A stretch of 64,000 nt of DNA from Ramazzottius varieornatus. Lineage: Eukaryota; Tardigrada; Eutardigrada; Parachela; Ramazzottiidae. Location of the stretch: NCBI GenBank assembly GCA_001949185.1, contig BDGG01000023.1:1-64000 (forward strand). Reading direction: 5' to 3'. The notes under the pieces were generated by a model. The model was not told the origin of the DNA. It searched no databases and saw only the letters and a program-made list of their open reading frames with translations. Both the position numbers and the translations under genes were made by a program. This document shows positions 35,031 to 45,849 of this stretch, one piece after another (the stretch's first letter is position 1; each line of letters begins with the position of its first letter).

Positions 35031-35590
35031 TAGACCTGGCAATGGTGTGGTTTTTACCAAACCACACCGAAAAAAATCACACTGTTTGATTTCGGTGTGC
35101 GCAGAACACCAAATCGAAAAAAACGTGGTGTCCGTTCCACATCGAATTTTTGGTTACACTAAACCGAAAAACTTCTGATGCACCATTTCATAGGAAGGCA
35201 TGCCTTGATCGTGAACTGAAACGGCGCATGGCACGCTTGAATGGCCAAATATAAAGAGAAAACCGACAGGACCGATAGAATTAAGCATGCTAACGTCAGG
35301 TTTAGCTTTGGTGTGTACATTGTTGTCATTCGGGATTTGTTTGGACATCTGTGTTACGCCAAGGTTTGTTCCCTAGCGGTCACCAAGTACAAGTTTTGCT
35401 TTTTCGGTTATTCGGTTCGGTGTGGTGTGGTGTGGTGTGGTGTGGTGTGGTGCACCAAAAGAGTGGTGTCCGATTCAAACCACACCGAGAAAAGTGGTGT
35501 GATTTTCGCACCGAAAAGGTAGTTTCGGTGTAGAAGAACACCAAACCAGAAAACACCACACCACAATTAATCACAGTTTTGCCAGGTCTA
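35031..35590. mobile_element. hAT-like non-autonomous element
   Basis: 560 bp with 12-bp terminal inverted repeats TAGACCTGGCAA / TTGCCAGGTCTA, flanked by 8-bp direct repeats GTCACAGC (35023-35030) and GTCGCAGC (35591-35598), one mismatch. The interior is built of inverted GGTGTGGTTT / AAACCACACC blocks and a (GGTGT)n run at 35419-35452. No transposase. Confidence 0.8.
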
Positions 35591-35598
35591 GTCGCAGC

Positions 35599-36221
35599 AC
35601 CCGCATACAACGTAAAATTCGACCTGTACGGTGGGCTCCGGAGGAAACAACAAAGTAAACGCCGGTGCATTAATGTTGACTCTTTGATTCCTCGTCAGTC
35701 GAGGTTAGCCTCCATGGTTTTGCTTTCCACGCAGCAATACTTGGGTATCGGCAGTTTCCATACGAACGATGGCCAGCCGAAAGTTCGGGAAACGAGTTCC
35801 AATTTTAGGCACTCCATGGGTAATCTTCAACAGCTAATGTTGTAATGAACATCGAGGCACGAGATTCTGAAGTTCATTTGGCCGTTTGACCAGTGGTTAG
35901 ATGGCTACGTCGAGACAGTCTGAAAGGGTTTGAATTTTTGATGGAGAATGGTTTTGACGTTACGATGATGTGATGTCAGCATGAAATGCGTAGGTGGTCG
36001 TTTTGGCATTAAGCCCCTTGGCAGAGATATTCCAGTACTTAGCTATCCCTAAAGTTTTCCAAATTGTTCTCCCACAAGCGAACAGTTTTCTAAGACTCAA
36101 GTCCGCGACGAAGCGTGGCGAGACTACCACCTGATGCCCTTGAATACTGTCGACGACTTTATGAAGAAAAAGGTCGTTCGGACTCAAAAAAAGTTCGTAT
36201 GCAAACTGGGCCGCTTATACC
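35599..36221. other. no gene recognised
   Basis: Frames at 35579-35845 and 36115-36411 have no motif; the second runs into element family B. Confidence 0.5.
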
Positions 36222-37119
36222 AATGTTGTTCCAGACTTTCGATCATTACAATCAAAATCTGGAAATGGCCAGAGACGACCGTTTTGCAATTCCAGTATGG
36301 CAGTTCAAGTCAGGAATCCCGGGCTGGACCATTCCAATACGAACTAAAATTGAATTAGAATTCGGAAAAGTAGAAGATGTTGCAACTGATAACAAAATGC
36401 CAAATTATTGAATTTTAGTCAACAGCGCGGTGAAACGCAGATAGGCGCACTAAGTTTCTGGATTTCTGCGTGTTTGGGCGCTCGATTGGGCGAATATCCC
36501 TGCGCATGCGGGTGTCGCACGAGGGAGCAAGGCACGACACTTACGTATTGCTTCGTGAGCCACGCGCGGTGCATCAGCGTAGGCGCGAAGTTGAATCCCG
36601 GTCCCGTCATACTTTCCTACCAAGCCGCTAAGGGTTTCTTCGCGAATATGATCACGTACACGCAAGGTTTGAGGGGGAAGTACACTACTTGATCAATCAG
36701 CACGTCTGTATTCAATACCTTGAGTATAACTAGACATTTGAAGGGCAATTCGCGAGCATGGAACGAGAGACTTAAGCTGCTTTAACACGCATAGTCATAT
36801 GAATATCCAAATCATAAAACTGAATCACAATTGAAATAATTTCAATCGCTGTCGCGACTTGAATTTCGATTAAGTGTAGATGCTGATTTAGCTGAGCTGC
36901 GTGGCAGATCATTGAAACTGCTGCCGCTAGGGGTGTTCCGATGTAATCGGAAAAATTCATGTACTACGTGAGATTCTACAAACCGAACGGATCAAAGCCG
37001 CATCCATTGATTTGCTTTGATAGGGGAGTCCATTCGGCGATCTTGTCCTACGTGATACTTGAACGATCCCTTAACTGTAATCGCAATTTAAATCCGAAAA
37101 GTCATATTGGAACAAAACT
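36222..37119. mobile_element. non-autonomous element family B, copy 2
   Basis: Bounded by AATGTTGTTCC and GGAACAAAACT. Internal blocks in the same order as copy 1: CGACCGTTTTGCAATTCC, GGTGTCGCACGAGGGAGC, GAGCCACGCGCGG, then AATTG-rich sequence. A stretch of about 100 bp near 36955-37060 is extra. Confidence 0.65.
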
Positions 37120-37121
37120 GG

Positions 37122-37163
37122 CCGGTACCCACTTATTTCATTGATTACCGGTACCCACTTATT
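37122..37163. repeat. 16-bp direct repeat
   Basis: CCGGTACCCACTTATT at 37122-37137 and 37148-37163, directly after element family B. Confidence 0.8.
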
Positions 37164-37774
37164 CACCCAAAACATACAAGCACTATGCTTGATTATTAGC
37201 CGGGACAATATCATTGGTCACCGACAGAAAGCGGCAGCTGCGAGCTTAACTCACCGATCAATCGAAGCGCCAGCGCTTTCAACCGGTGGCCATTGATTTT
37301 CGCCCCGGCCAACGATCATGCCCCGCGTGTAATCAGCACGTATGCTCTATACGGGGCCTCTTGACGTCGCCGAAAGGATCGTCCTCTTTATTCTATGATC
37401 GAGGTTAAGAGCACTCCAGTAAACTCGTGTCGAAAGGTCATGAGCCAGCCAGTTTACTGGGAATTCCTGTCTTAATTTGCTTTGTGCAATCCGAATCGGA
37501 CTTGTCTAAATCGGGAGTCTGATCATATGGCTACTACCGTATCGAGAAATTAACATCGTCTCACCGGCGTTTTCCCTTCTATCCGGCTTTAGATCGTATG
37601 CGTGGCCATTTTCCGACCTGGTTCTCTGAGCAGGACAAGTTTATGGTTTCCATAAAAACATTGTACATATTGACGTGATACCACTTACAAGTGCGCGCCA
37701 GGAAGGTCTGTCACTTCGAGCATTTTCATGATATCATTTGCTTTTCCCGTCCAAACTTTCCAATTTTCACAAGC
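37164..37774. other. 5' flank of the GPCR gene
   Basis: No gene or repeat recognised. No TATA box was assigned. Confidence 0.4.
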
Positions 37775-39018
37775 ATGACGAATATCTCCAGCTTTTTGCT
37801 GCATGGTGTTTCAAACAGCACCACTGCTTTACATTTTCTCCAAAAATACGAGCAAGGTCTGAAAATATGGCTAGCTGTAATGCTAGTCTGTGGACTGACT
37901 GGAGGAGCCATCAACTACTTTCTGGCTGGGACAATTCTGTCCGTCCGTACCTTGCGGTCCGGTTCGGGATACTTGATTGCACATGCGCTGATCGCAGCCG
38001 GAACCATGCTTTTCCTGTCCTACCCTGCTTTCGCCATACAGACATATATGGCTCGGCATGAAGCTCCGACGTTCCGGCTATGTCAAGCATTGGCCTGGCA
38101 ATATTTTGTCGTTATTCAAGCAACTCATTGGTCGGAGACCCTAGTGGCATTCAACCGATTTGTAGCTGTTATCTTACCCCATCACTACAAGGTAAAGCCA
38201 TCAGGTCTCCCTCTTCGGCGGTTGAATTTAGAGATTCAGCAAATTCAGTCGTTCGTTTTTCTCTTTGAAGAAAATAACGACGTCCAGAGTCATTTTGACG
38301 TTCATCGCCTTCTGCTGGGCGCTGGCTCTCCTCGTCCAAAGCATGCCTGTTTTCGGGGTTGGAGGAAGTATAGATTCGAGCAACGCTTGGAAAAGCTGTC
38401 TGGTGAAACCAAGTGAACGGCCCGAAGGCTTCCTGGTGTCCGTTACTTTCGGGGCTATCCTGCCTATCGCGCTAGAAGGTCTGCTTTACGGCTTCATGTT
38501 CTGTATATTTTTCGTGCGACGATTCCTACGAATGGGAGAGATCCAGGCAGCGGGCGTGGATCAAAACTTACAGTCGGTGAGAATGGCCGAAGTCGCGAGA
38601 ATTAACAAGCGATTCAATGTGGCGAAGACGCTTGCGCTGGGGTTCGTCGCGACGTCCAGTTGTTCCCTGTCTACGCCCCTCATTGCGGCTGTTTTCCCGG
38701 GTTACAGTCGGTACCCCTTAGTACTGCTCTTTCTAAGGGTTATCTTGGTGGTTGGATACGCCGTCCATCCAGTGAGGAATTCTGTTAAAATCGGATCGGT
38801 TTCAGCTGCCCAATTTGGAGACGAACGTTTTTCTGACTGCGATCGAGCCTTTTTGGAAGGGCATGATGTTGGAAGTTTGCCGTACCTCGCCGTGGTTCCG
38901 AGTCTTAGAAAAATTGTTCGCCCTTTTGAGAAGATTTTCCCGAAAGCTCTGTGGATGGTTACCAGCTGAGATACCCCACATGGGGTTTCGCGCGCGAAAA
39001 ATGACTGGATGCCACTAG
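37775..39018 (+). CDS. rhodopsin-like GPCR with NRF and HPLPN motifs
   Basis: Seven-TM plasma-membrane receptor, 376 residues from exons 37775-38191, 38271-38771 and 38806-39018, all phase 0. N-terminus MTNISSFLLHGVSNSTT with N-glycosylation sites; TM1 WLAVMLVCGLTGGAINYFLA; TM2 ALIAAGTMLFLSYPAFAI; TM3 starting at the conserved Cys (LCQALAW) and ending ETLVAFNRFVAVILPHHYK; TM4 FIAFCWALALLVQSMPVFG; loop Cys in NAWKSC; TM5 FGAILPIALEGLLYGFMF; TM6 ALGFVATSSCSLSTPLIAAV; TM7 LRVILVVGYAVHPLPN, where NPxxY is replaced. NRF in place of DRY recalls nematode Srx/Srsx-like receptors. The second intron (38772-38805) would be only 34 nt; if unspliced, the frame continues to 38969 with another tail. Ligand unknown. 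Paralogs are the pseudogene at 18097 and the fragment at 50936. Confidence 0.85.
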
Positions 39019-40187
39019 AAGTTAGAAATTTGACAATTAGCTGCAAAAATGCAAGGGGTGTAGGGCGGTGCCAACAGAAAACAGAACTTCCGCACCACGC
39101 GCCCATCAGGAAGAGCGCTCTGGTTTCAGATTTGGTTTTCTGTTAATTCAGTCAGCCTGTTTACGTGTGTTTCGTTTCTCTTTCCACTTGAGAACTTTTG
39201 CTCCTTTCAGGTCTACTGTACATCTCAGTTTTGTACTGCGGGAGCTACAGTGAGATAGGACTGCGAAGAGTAGAGGAATACTGCGCAGCTTCTTCTGCGC
39301 AGCTGCGCAGAAGAAGCTGCGCAGTACCTATCACCATAGGTATCTCTAAAAATTTGTAGGTTGTCTGTTCTGATACTGCTGTTGTTTTTTGATTGAATGG
39401 ATATTTGCCGGCCTGTTCCACTTAACCTACTTTTAACATTTGGAACCAAAAGTGAACGATGCCTGTTTTCTACTCGATTGTGCTTGGCCCGCACGACGGG
39501 ACAAGTTTCTATTTTCGATTGGCATCCAGCCAAATGCAGGCGCATTCTCATGCTGCATGTCGTCACTGTGACGTCATGAATCTCGAGCACCTTCAGATTT
39601 TTTTTGTCGTAACCACTTGACCGCTGGTCAGACGGTCGAAAGTACCTCAGCATCGTGCTCCTCGATGTTTGATACACTGGATTGCATCAGCAGTTTAACT
39701 TCGCCCTCGGAGTCCCGAAACTTCAAACTGTTTTCGTGAGAAATTGGACTGGAGAACGTTTGTGCCCAAATTAGGCTGCCGATACACGATTGAAGTCCCT
39801 GTCATTCACCAGAAACCCGTGATAAGAATGACGGTAATCACAGCTTTCTGTTTCAGTTGATACTCATTCTGAACGGAAGTGAATACCGAAATCACCTCAT
39901 CCGCCTTTTCAAGAAAGGACTCAGCAAGTAATGGAGCCAAGAAAACGTTCACATGTGAATACCGGTATTATTGCGGCATTTCCTATTTCTGCTCACGGCG
40001 ACACACCAAAAACCTGCTTCTGAATAAATTTAATAGAAAACCAACCACTGCAGTAATACGCCAAAGATAACGACCAAAAAATTCAAAGGTGAATTTTAGA
40101 AACTCCAACTAGAGGTGCTGGCGGTACCATACTGTATTATCCAAACAGGAACTCAAAAATCAAGACAGCTCCGGATTTTAATCATCG
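39019..40187. other. no gene; perfect 48-bp palindrome at 39279-39326
   Basis: The palindrome starts TACTGCGCAGCTTCTTCTGC and is self-complementary around AGCT at 39301-39304. Elsewhere only short frames. Confidence 0.7.
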
Positions 40188-40599
40188 TCATAATAGGAAC
40201 TGAAAGCATCCCAAATCTAACCCAAGTCTTTCGATTTCCTTCATGACAAAACGTATGTTTTCTCTTGTGGCACGAGAATTTCGCTGGATCCCCATTCGGA
40301 AGAAATTGTGTAACTTTCGGTTTTCATTAGTCTGGTAGCCGTGAACAAACTACCTTTCTCCATCATTTGCTTCTCCAAACACAACGCCACCTAAGCGAAA
40401 ATCAGCTTTTATATCCGATAGTTCGATATGTTATCCGCGAGAAAGAACTATCTCATACTTTGCCAAGTTTCTCCCGGAGGATTCCAGTTTCTAGTCAACT
40501 GTTTCACGCATACTTGGAGGAATAAACCAAAAGCACACGTTAGTGCACTGAAATTTCGGAAGGACTAGCTGGAACCCTTCACGGTCCCGAACCAGTTCA

Positions 40600-40842
40600 G
40601 CCAAACTTCTTCGCTTGGTGGACGAAATTAACATGGGCCGTAGAAGCCTCACCGTCAAGACTTTCGGAGACCACTGTAGCGAAAGCCGATAGCCGCCAGC
40701 GAAGCGCTAACGGAAAACATGGAGTAGGCTGTCTAGGTTTGCGTGACGCGTCGCTCCGGCACTGGGCCGTTCGGAGTGTGACGTCACCCATCGTCTTAAC
40801 GTAAGTCACACAGCAATCGTCCAGTGAGCGAAGAAGTTTGGC
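40600..40842. mobile_element. MITE family E, inserted in a decarboxylase exon
   Basis: 243 bp, TIR GCCAAACTTCTTCGC and its inverse GCGAAGAAGTTTGGC, flanked by a 3-bp duplication (TCA on the + strand, TGA in gene sense: 40597-40599 and 40843-40845). Removing the element and one TGA restores an uninterrupted frame with the family spacing between AEYL and REGF, so the insertion site is exact. A 3-bp duplication fits the PIF/Harbinger superfamily. A truncated, reversed copy lies at 46294-46455. Confidence 0.88.
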
Positions 40843-41236
40843 TCACCCAGGTATTCTGCCATGTCAAACGCGTTCTCTGCAGTCAAGTCAGCCTTTCTTC
40901 TTCCTTTCCATGTCAACCACAGCTGCAATGAGTCACTTTTCCTCCCGAATGTCTTATCACCGATATCGCACTTGGCGTCGTAGAACCTGTCGCTCTGGAA
41001 GAGGCAGCTGGACTTGTTGTTGTTCAAGCAAACCCTACAGCACCCGACCTTGAACCAAGAACTTTATAAAATGCGAGAATTCCCAGAAATCTCACAAAAT
41101 TAATTACCTTGTTTGTAGTTATCAGCAGTGCGGTCTGTAAAGCCAGACCCAGCGTTTTCTGCGGATTCCAGTTAACCGAATCTGCTCCAAAAAAAAATTT
41201 TTTTTAAGCGGTTCGCAATGACGTCACTGCGGCCTT

Positions 41237-41760
41237 ATGCAGTACGAGGTAAACTTCAAAAGGGAGCATTCATTAATGACGTGAGGTACCCAGGGAGGGA
41301 TGATGAGTACCCGAAACCTGATAGTGATTTTATAAAAACCATTTGAGTGCTTGAAACGCCTGATATGGGAGGGGGATGGTCAGGCCTCCTAATATCGAAT
41401 CCTGACGTATTAATGAAGGCTCCCAAAATTCGGTCGGATCGACTTTTCTATCACAATTCGGGCGGTCTGTATCTCAGCTCTTTCTGCTCCAAATCGCCTA
41501 GTTTTTGTCCCACGGGCTAGAACAGACACTCTTCTATCTCCCGTGGTAGTTCTAGAGATAGGAAGATGTCACAGAGTTGAGGAGTCAGCGGTGAAAGGAA
41601 GAGGGGGTCTGCTCAATGTTGAAAAGCCTAAAGTTGTATCAAGCGATGTACGATATCAATCAATATAGCATAATATATATACCGTATCAAATTTTCGCGT
41701 CGCCCGAATTATGATGGGGAAATTGACCCGCACGAATTGTGAAGTTTACCTCGTACGGCA
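41237..41760. mobile_element. DNA element in a decarboxylase intron, with nested MITE
   Basis: Ends carry inverted GTACGAGGTAAACTTCA / GAAGTTTACCTCGTAC, about 19 bp. It lies between two exons of the decarboxylase relic. Inside it, 41262-41424 is a second element with ends GGGAGCATTCATTAATGACG and an inverted partner ending TTAATGAAGGCTCCC, flanked by AAAA on both sides. Neither has coding capacity. Confidence 0.7.
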
Positions 41761-42522
41761 AAGCTACCTTTCAATCCCTTTCATTGTGTAGCTTAGTTTG
41801 GGCGAGAGCATCACAGCACCTCCCCAAGCTGCCTACATCCGAAAGAAGAGTAAGTCAGCTCAAACACTATTCCGGTTGTCTTCAAGTAGTGGAAGCACTT
41901 TGACCCATACGATCAGTTTATCGGGACGATTTTCCTTACATCGACATGCATCCATATTCCGTGTTTTTCGCATCTCATCGCGACCAGGTTCAGCGGGTCA
42001 TTCGCCCCAAGGACGGTTGTACCGCTGGTGGCATTCATCATCACCGGAAGCTTGCCGTCCTTTCCTGCTCGACCGATTTTTTCTTCCAGCTTATCGGGTC
42101 GCATGCAACCCTTTATTGTCTGCCGGGACTTTCCACACATCATCGGTGCCGATACTCATGACGTTAGCAGCTTTTTGAACGCTGTAGTGCGCTTCGACGG
42201 ACGTAAGCTAGGATAATCAGCGGCTTATCAAAAGCTAATCACTTCTCGTCTTGACTGAAGGATAATGTTTGTACCGACGTAATTGGATGGCCATCATGTT
42301 CGAAATTGATCCTGATGCAAACAACAACATATTTCACATTTTGCAGACAACAACATAACGTCATGCTTATTTCGTAGCATTAACACAGATGTGCAATAAC
42401 AACATTATGCAAACAACTTATGAATTATACTCCCTCACCGGAACAGCCTGTCGATTTTATCAACATCTAGATAACCGATTAACTCTTTTCCGATATGCTG
42501 GATCAAATACGTTTCCACTAGT

Positions 42523-45500
42523 GTGAAAAGCGGCGCGACTTCATACGTGTACCTAAAACTGAAAAGTGGATCTCAATTAAGAGTATGCATTATTGGCGAA
42601 GCAGCCGATGTGCAAGTTCAGGTATGTCCCGCGCATGGCGAGGTGTCGCGCGTACCTCACTCAGGTTTATTACCTCTGTATGACATGCGCATCGGAACCG
42701 CAAAAAAAGAATTGTAGATCTTATCGTACAAATCGCAATGGCTTTTACAACGAACCTTAATATTCTGCATGCATGTCTCTGCTAACGAAATGCTGCAAAC
42801 AGCAGTTCGTAGTCCTATCTCCCGTCTAGAACATCTGTCTAGAACATCTAGAGCGTTCTTGTTGGCCTGAATTCTCTTTCAGGATGTCACGCTGATCCTG
42901 ACCAGAAATCTGGCCACACCAGACCCCAAGATACCATGCCCGGAATGTGGAGAGCTGTACACACCTCGAGGCATGAGTAGGCACACCGGAAAGACAGCCT
43001 GTGTAACTAACCTGGAAAGAAACAGGAATAATTCAGCTCCCTCGAGCCAGTCAGTCGTCGCTCCTGCTGATCAGCTGATCGCGACGAAACCGATCCATGA
43101 AGTCCTCCAGCACCTGAAAGCCTCAACAAAAGTCTTCCGCAGAATACCGAAAGGCGCTCGTATGCTGGCAGCAACGAGTTCAACGGAATAAATAGAAGAT
43201 GTGCTTCAAAAGAGGTCGGAATCATCCTGGCGTCATTTGATGGTGTTCAGCTTTGCAGGCTTGAAGCTGCCGGACAGAGATACGAGCAAGAAAGGAAACC
43301 TCACCACTGCCGTCAAGAATAACCTCTCAAGACAGCTTGTTAACCTTGAGTTGAATGAGAAGCAGACTGTGAAGAAACAACCAAAAGACTCAGTGCTCAA
43401 GAAGTTGGTAGAGGGCAAAATCAACGACGGCGAAATAAGCGGGGCGCTACGGGTGCTGTCCTCTGAGGATTCAGTGGCAGCTCCAACCCCGGAAGTTCTG
43501 GACACTCTTCGAGACAAGCATCCTTCAGAAAGCCCAGACAGTTTGTTCCCAAATCCCCCAGATCAGTTGTCGCTGCCCGAAGAAGTGACGGTGGAGGAAA
43601 TTCTCGCAGCTGTAAAGAGTTTCCCCAACGGATCTGCTGGTGGCGTTGATGGTCTGAGACCTCAACATCTCAAAGACATGCTGTCAGGTGCACCGAACGG
43701 GGCAACGATGGCGCTATCAGAAGCATTAGCTAAGCTGATTACGTTGACGCTATTTACGGTGTGCTCTACGGGGCATCGCTTACAGCCGTCAAGAAAAAAG
43801 ATGGAGGCCTGCGACTAATTGCTGTAGGAAACACGCTACGTCGCTTGGCAGGCAAGATCGTTGTCAAGAGAGTGGGTCGTGTGTTGGAGGAACAAGTCCG
43901 TCCTGAGCAAGTTGGTTGCGGTACCAGAGGTGAAGCAGAAGCAGCAGTCCATGCGGTTCGCTGCTTCCTTGAGGAGGGAAGAGACAAAAGTCAAGTGCTG
44001 CTCAAGCTTGACTTCAAGAACGCCTTCAACACCATACACCGAGACGTTCTTCTCCGTGTTGTTAGAGACTCCTTGCCTAAATACTTCCCGTTTGCCCAGC
44101 AGTTTTACCGATATCCCTCAAAGCTACTGTTTGGTCAACAAAGCCTCGAGTCAGCAAGGGGCGTGCAGCAAGGAGACCCACTGGGGCCCTTATTGTTTTG
44201 CGTTCTCATCCAGAAGCTTACCAAGAGCCTCACTTCCCCCCTGAATGTGTGGTACCTCGATGACGGCACCATCGGCGGTAAGATTGAAACTGTTCTGTCA
44301 GATTTGCAGGTGGTAATCAGCGAAGGGTGGAAGCTCGGACTGGAACTGAACTCGGTTAAACGTAAGCTTTTCTCCTTCGGGGGTTCTGCTCTGGAACGCC
44401 AAGCCGTGCAGGAAAGAGCAGCCGTCGCCTGTCCGGGTATTCTCTTTTCCTTCCAGGAGCGACCTCAACATTCTAGGAGCACCACTGACGGAAGAGGGCC
44501 TGGAGGAAGCCGTCTGAGCTAAAACAAGTAAGATCCGGATGGTAAACGCAAACCTAAATCTCTTGTTTGCCCACCAGGCCCTTTTCGTGCTCAGGAACTG
44601 CCTTTGACTGCCTGAGTTGCTGTACATTCTCCAGTGCTCTCCAGTATGGAAGGTCCCTGCTTTGCTCCGCGAGGTCGACGAAGTGGTTCGGCCGAGCCTG
44701 TCGGTGATTACCAACACTGGGATGAGTTCCGGTTCATGGCGGCAAGCAACACTACCTGTCGGTTTGGGTGGATTAGGCATCCGTCGTACGGAAGAAGTCG
44801 CGCTCCCTACCTTCCAGGCTTCGCTTCATTCTGTACAACAACTGGTGCTGATTATCTTGCCTGAAGCCGACTTGCATGGTGAAGCAAACCTCGCTCTCTC
44901 CAAATGGAGCCTCCTCTCCACAGCTGAGCCTCCTGTTCCCGAGCTTCGCCGCCAGAAGAAAGCCTGGGACATGCCTTTGCTGAAAGAAATACACGAGGAG
45001 CTAGTAAGTACTGCTTCGGATAATGATAAAGCGCGACCTCTTGCAGTTTCAGATAAGAACTCAGGCTGCTGGCTTCATGCGCTGCGTCATCCTTGTTGGG
45101 AAACCTACTCGACAACAACGCCCTACGGATTAGTATTGGTTTGCTTCTTGGTGCCAAGCGATGCCGTTCCCACGTGTGTCGATGTGGCGCCAGCGTGGAT
45201 GAGTTTGGCCAACACGGGTTGAGCTGTAAGTTCAGTGGGGGGCGGCACAGTCGTCACAGTGCGTTCAACGAGTCCCTGAAACGCGCGTTGACAACAGCCC
45301 AAATTCCTGCAGTTCTCGAACCACCCGGCATCTTCAGAAAAGACAAAAGACGGCCAGATGGAATAACGCAAGTCTCTCGGAAGAATGGTAAGGAGCTTGT
45401 ATGGGACGTCACAGTTGTGGATACACAGGCTTTGACAAACTTGGCAATGTCAACGGCGAAAGCTGGTTCAGCTGCTGACGCCGCCGAGAAGAGAAACATC

Positions 45501-45779
45501 ACGAAGTACGGGGACATCGGAAGCCAATTTGAGTTCTGCCCTGTCGGACTGGAGACTCTTGGACCTTGGGGTCCTTCCGCGACAGCGCTGTTCGAAGCTG
45601 TAGGAAGAAAGATGGCGGAAGTAACGGGCGAGCCGAGGTCATTTCAGTTTTTCAAGCAGCGAGTGTCCATAGATATTCAACGTGGTAATTGTTATTCTGT
45701 TCTGACTACTGTTAAAGATACGAAGGGTCTTGATGAAGTGTTTTATGCTTTAGATGTAAAAAAGAGAAAATCCGTGTAG
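42523..45779 (+). pseudogene. non-LTR retrotransposon with restriction-like endonuclease, decayed
   Basis: Target-primed retrotransposon relic. N-terminal zinc finger PCPECGELYTPRGMSRHTGK (42935 on), a TAA at 43189-43191, then a linker and RT start (AAVKSFPNGSAGGVDGLRP). A frameshift near 43750 leads into the RT core, GASLTAVKKKDGGLRLIAVG, LLKLDFKNAFNTIHRD, GVQQGDPLGPLLF and VWYLDDGTIGG. After another shift (about 44450) come LGAPLTEEGLEEAV with stops, a thumb-like region, a third shift near 45090, and the C-terminus: CRCGASVDEFGQHGLSC (CCHC knuckle) and RRPDGITQ plus ELVWDVTVVDTQA (PD-(D/E)xK-type nuclease). The upstream frame 42523-42623 could join at a GT-AG intron to 42885. At least three frameshifts and three stops, so inactive. 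The tail (AATAAA near 45838) marks the 3' end. Confidence 0.8.
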
Positions 45780-45849
45780 CGTTTTTGTTAATTTTTTATC
45801 GCTGCTTCCTCATTTTTTGAGTATAGATTATTGTCTTCAAATAAAGATT

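Larger units (their letters stand above)
40188..42207 (-). pseudogene. glutamate/cysteine-sulfinate decarboxylase-like (PLP group II), disabled
   Basis: PLP enzyme family that decarboxylates glutamate or cysteine sulfinate. Read on the minus strand: exon 42207-41940 (EAHYSVQKAANVMSIGTDDV, frameshift near 42106, VMMNATSGTTVLGANDPLN, ending WMHVD); 41832-41768 (AAWGGAVMLSPKLSYTMKG); about 41187-41108 (ADSVNWNPQKTLG, the PLP-lysine segment with NPQK where the family has NPHK); 41034-40459 (CLFQSDRFYDAKCDIGDK, LQLWLTWKG, AEYLG, a MITE, REGFQLVLP, TNVCFWFIPPSMR, TAG at 40491-40493); 40390-40188 (LEKQMMEKGS, frameshift, HNFFRMGIQ, FVMKEIERLGLDLG, TGA). The N-terminal third is missing. C-terminal residues look closer to CSAD than GAD, but this is from memory. 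Confidence 0.85.

Noticed and set aside
35419-35452. (GGTGT)n run as a telomere-like repeat
   Set aside because: Short, interior to a hAT-like element with matching TSDs, so it is a microsatellite of that element.
40841-40847. GTGAGC after AEYLG as a splice donor in the decarboxylase relic
   Set aside because: It is created by the MITE end; removing the element with its 3-bp duplication makes the exon continuous.
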